From positions 1 through 6,001 of the forward strand of contig JANXWW010000333.1 of NCBI GenBank assembly GCA_025350945.1: a stretch of 6,001 nt of DNA, given 5' to 3'. Positions 5,690 through 6,001 of the stretch are shown here, in pieces. The position numbers and the translations under genes were made by a program. The stretch is from Burkholderiales bacterium. GTDB taxonomy: Bacteria > Pseudomonadota > Gammaproteobacteria > Burkholderiales > Usitatibacteraceae. Under the pieces are notes generated by a model that saw only the letters and a list, made by a program, of their open reading frames with translations, searched no databases and was not told the origin of the DNA. Position 1 is the stretch's first letter. Each line of letters begins with the position of its first letter.

Positions 5690-6001
5690 TTAAGTTTTAA
5701 GCTGCGCCGGATCGTAATAGAACTGCTCGCGAATAATTTTCTCGTCGCGCCATGCTTGAACGGCAAGCTCATCAAGTGTTCGCATCTTTCCCGCACGGTC
5801 AGTAATTTCAAACACCCAATGAATCACAACGCGATCATTTTCATTTGCCAGCACCTCAGCAAGCGTGGTGCGAATTGACTGCACGCGCGTGAGCGCAGCG
5901 CGTTCGTGTGCGGCGAGCACATCACGGCCCGCGCGCGGCGGCGACTGGTTTTCTTGCATGGTTGCATCGGGCAAATAAAAATCTTCAATGGCCTGTACAT
6001 A
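5690..6001 (-). CDS. SnoaL/NTF2-like protein, 5' end beyond the window
   Basis: The frame is open from the right edge (first complete codon 6001-5999) to a TAA at 5692-5690, giving 103 residues starting YVQAIEDFYLPDATM. Key pieces are EDFY, MQENQSPPRAGRD, RVVIHWVFEI, ELAVQAWRDEKI and a terminal REQFYYDPAQL. This is the pattern of a SnoaL-like (NTF2-fold) protein, a small cone-shaped domain used by many unrelated enzymes and binding proteins, so no substrate can be inferred. Perhaps 20-30 N-terminal residues lie outside the window. Apparent internal starts (TTG 5974, ATG 5959) would cut into the conserved FY...ENQ region and are not the real start. The gene converges on the aidB-like relic, with seven bases between stops. 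In several proteobacteria such proteins sit in photolyase/short-chain dehydrogenase/lipid-modification clusters; whether that holds here cannot be seen. Confidence 0.82.
   Translation of the reverse strand, partial: YVQAIEDFYLPDATMQENQSPPRAGRDVLAAHERAALTRVQSIRTTLAEVLANENDRVVIHWVFEITDRAGKMRTLDELAVQAWRDEKIIREQFYYDPAQLKT

Noticed and set aside
5590..5811. 73-codon - strand frame with a protein-like tail (DKRAFNYLCRRN...)
   Set aside because: Its end is the antisense of the AidB-like C-terminal segment and its beginning overlaps the SnoaL-like gene in another frame; both overlaps explain the composition.

Overview
The window looks like ordinary chromosome of a gammaproteobacterium. The evidence is a pyrB-pyrC' pair with an apparently inactive dihydroorotase homologue (the Pseudomonas-type arrangement), a divergent rpiA/ilvA pair, and close similarity of PhoU, RpiA and IlvA to their enterobacterial and pseudomonad counterparts. 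I cannot fix the genus. No phage, insertion sequence, CRISPR array, rRNA or tRNA is visible, and I found no convincing undescribed multi-gene system.

Layout from left to right. Bases 1-96 are the 3' end of pyrB (aspartate carbamoyltransferase, + strand), followed after one base by pyrC' (98-1372), whose product has lost the metal-binding histidines of true dihydroorotases and probably acts as a structural partner of PyrB. A strong bidirectional terminator (about 1405-1441) separates it from the convergent phoU (1453-2163, - strand). phoU has what looks like its own PhoB-dependent promoter: a Pho box at 2225-2242 placed exactly 10 bases before a good -10 hexamer. Upstream on the same strand is rpiA (2264-2941, ribose-5-phosphate isomerase A). 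It is divergent from ilvA (3056-4567, + strand), a full-length biosynthetic threonine deaminase with a GTG start. Two tandem hairpins (4585-4651) lie between ilvA and a convergent small lipoprotein gene (4658-5125, - strand) of unknown function.

The right-hand 850 bases are less tidy. A 340-base stretch with no intact gene (5126-5469) holds a leader hairpin, a 16-bp tandem duplication, a repeated 11-mer and a 12-bp palindrome. It is followed by an apparent gene relic (5470-5682, + strand). The beginning and the end of an AidB-like acyl-CoA dehydrogenase are joined in one frame, with the central region (most of the protein) missing, no start codon at the expected place and an in-frame TGA. Facing it is the 3' part of a SnoaL/NTF2-like gene (5690-6001, - strand) that runs off the right edge.

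Functionally the intact genes are housekeeping: pyrimidine synthesis (pyrB, pyrC'), phosphate signalling (phoU), pentose phosphate pathway (rpiA) and isoleucine synthesis (ilvA). The two most informative observations are the stand-alone Pho-box promoter of phoU and the internally deleted aidB-like relic.
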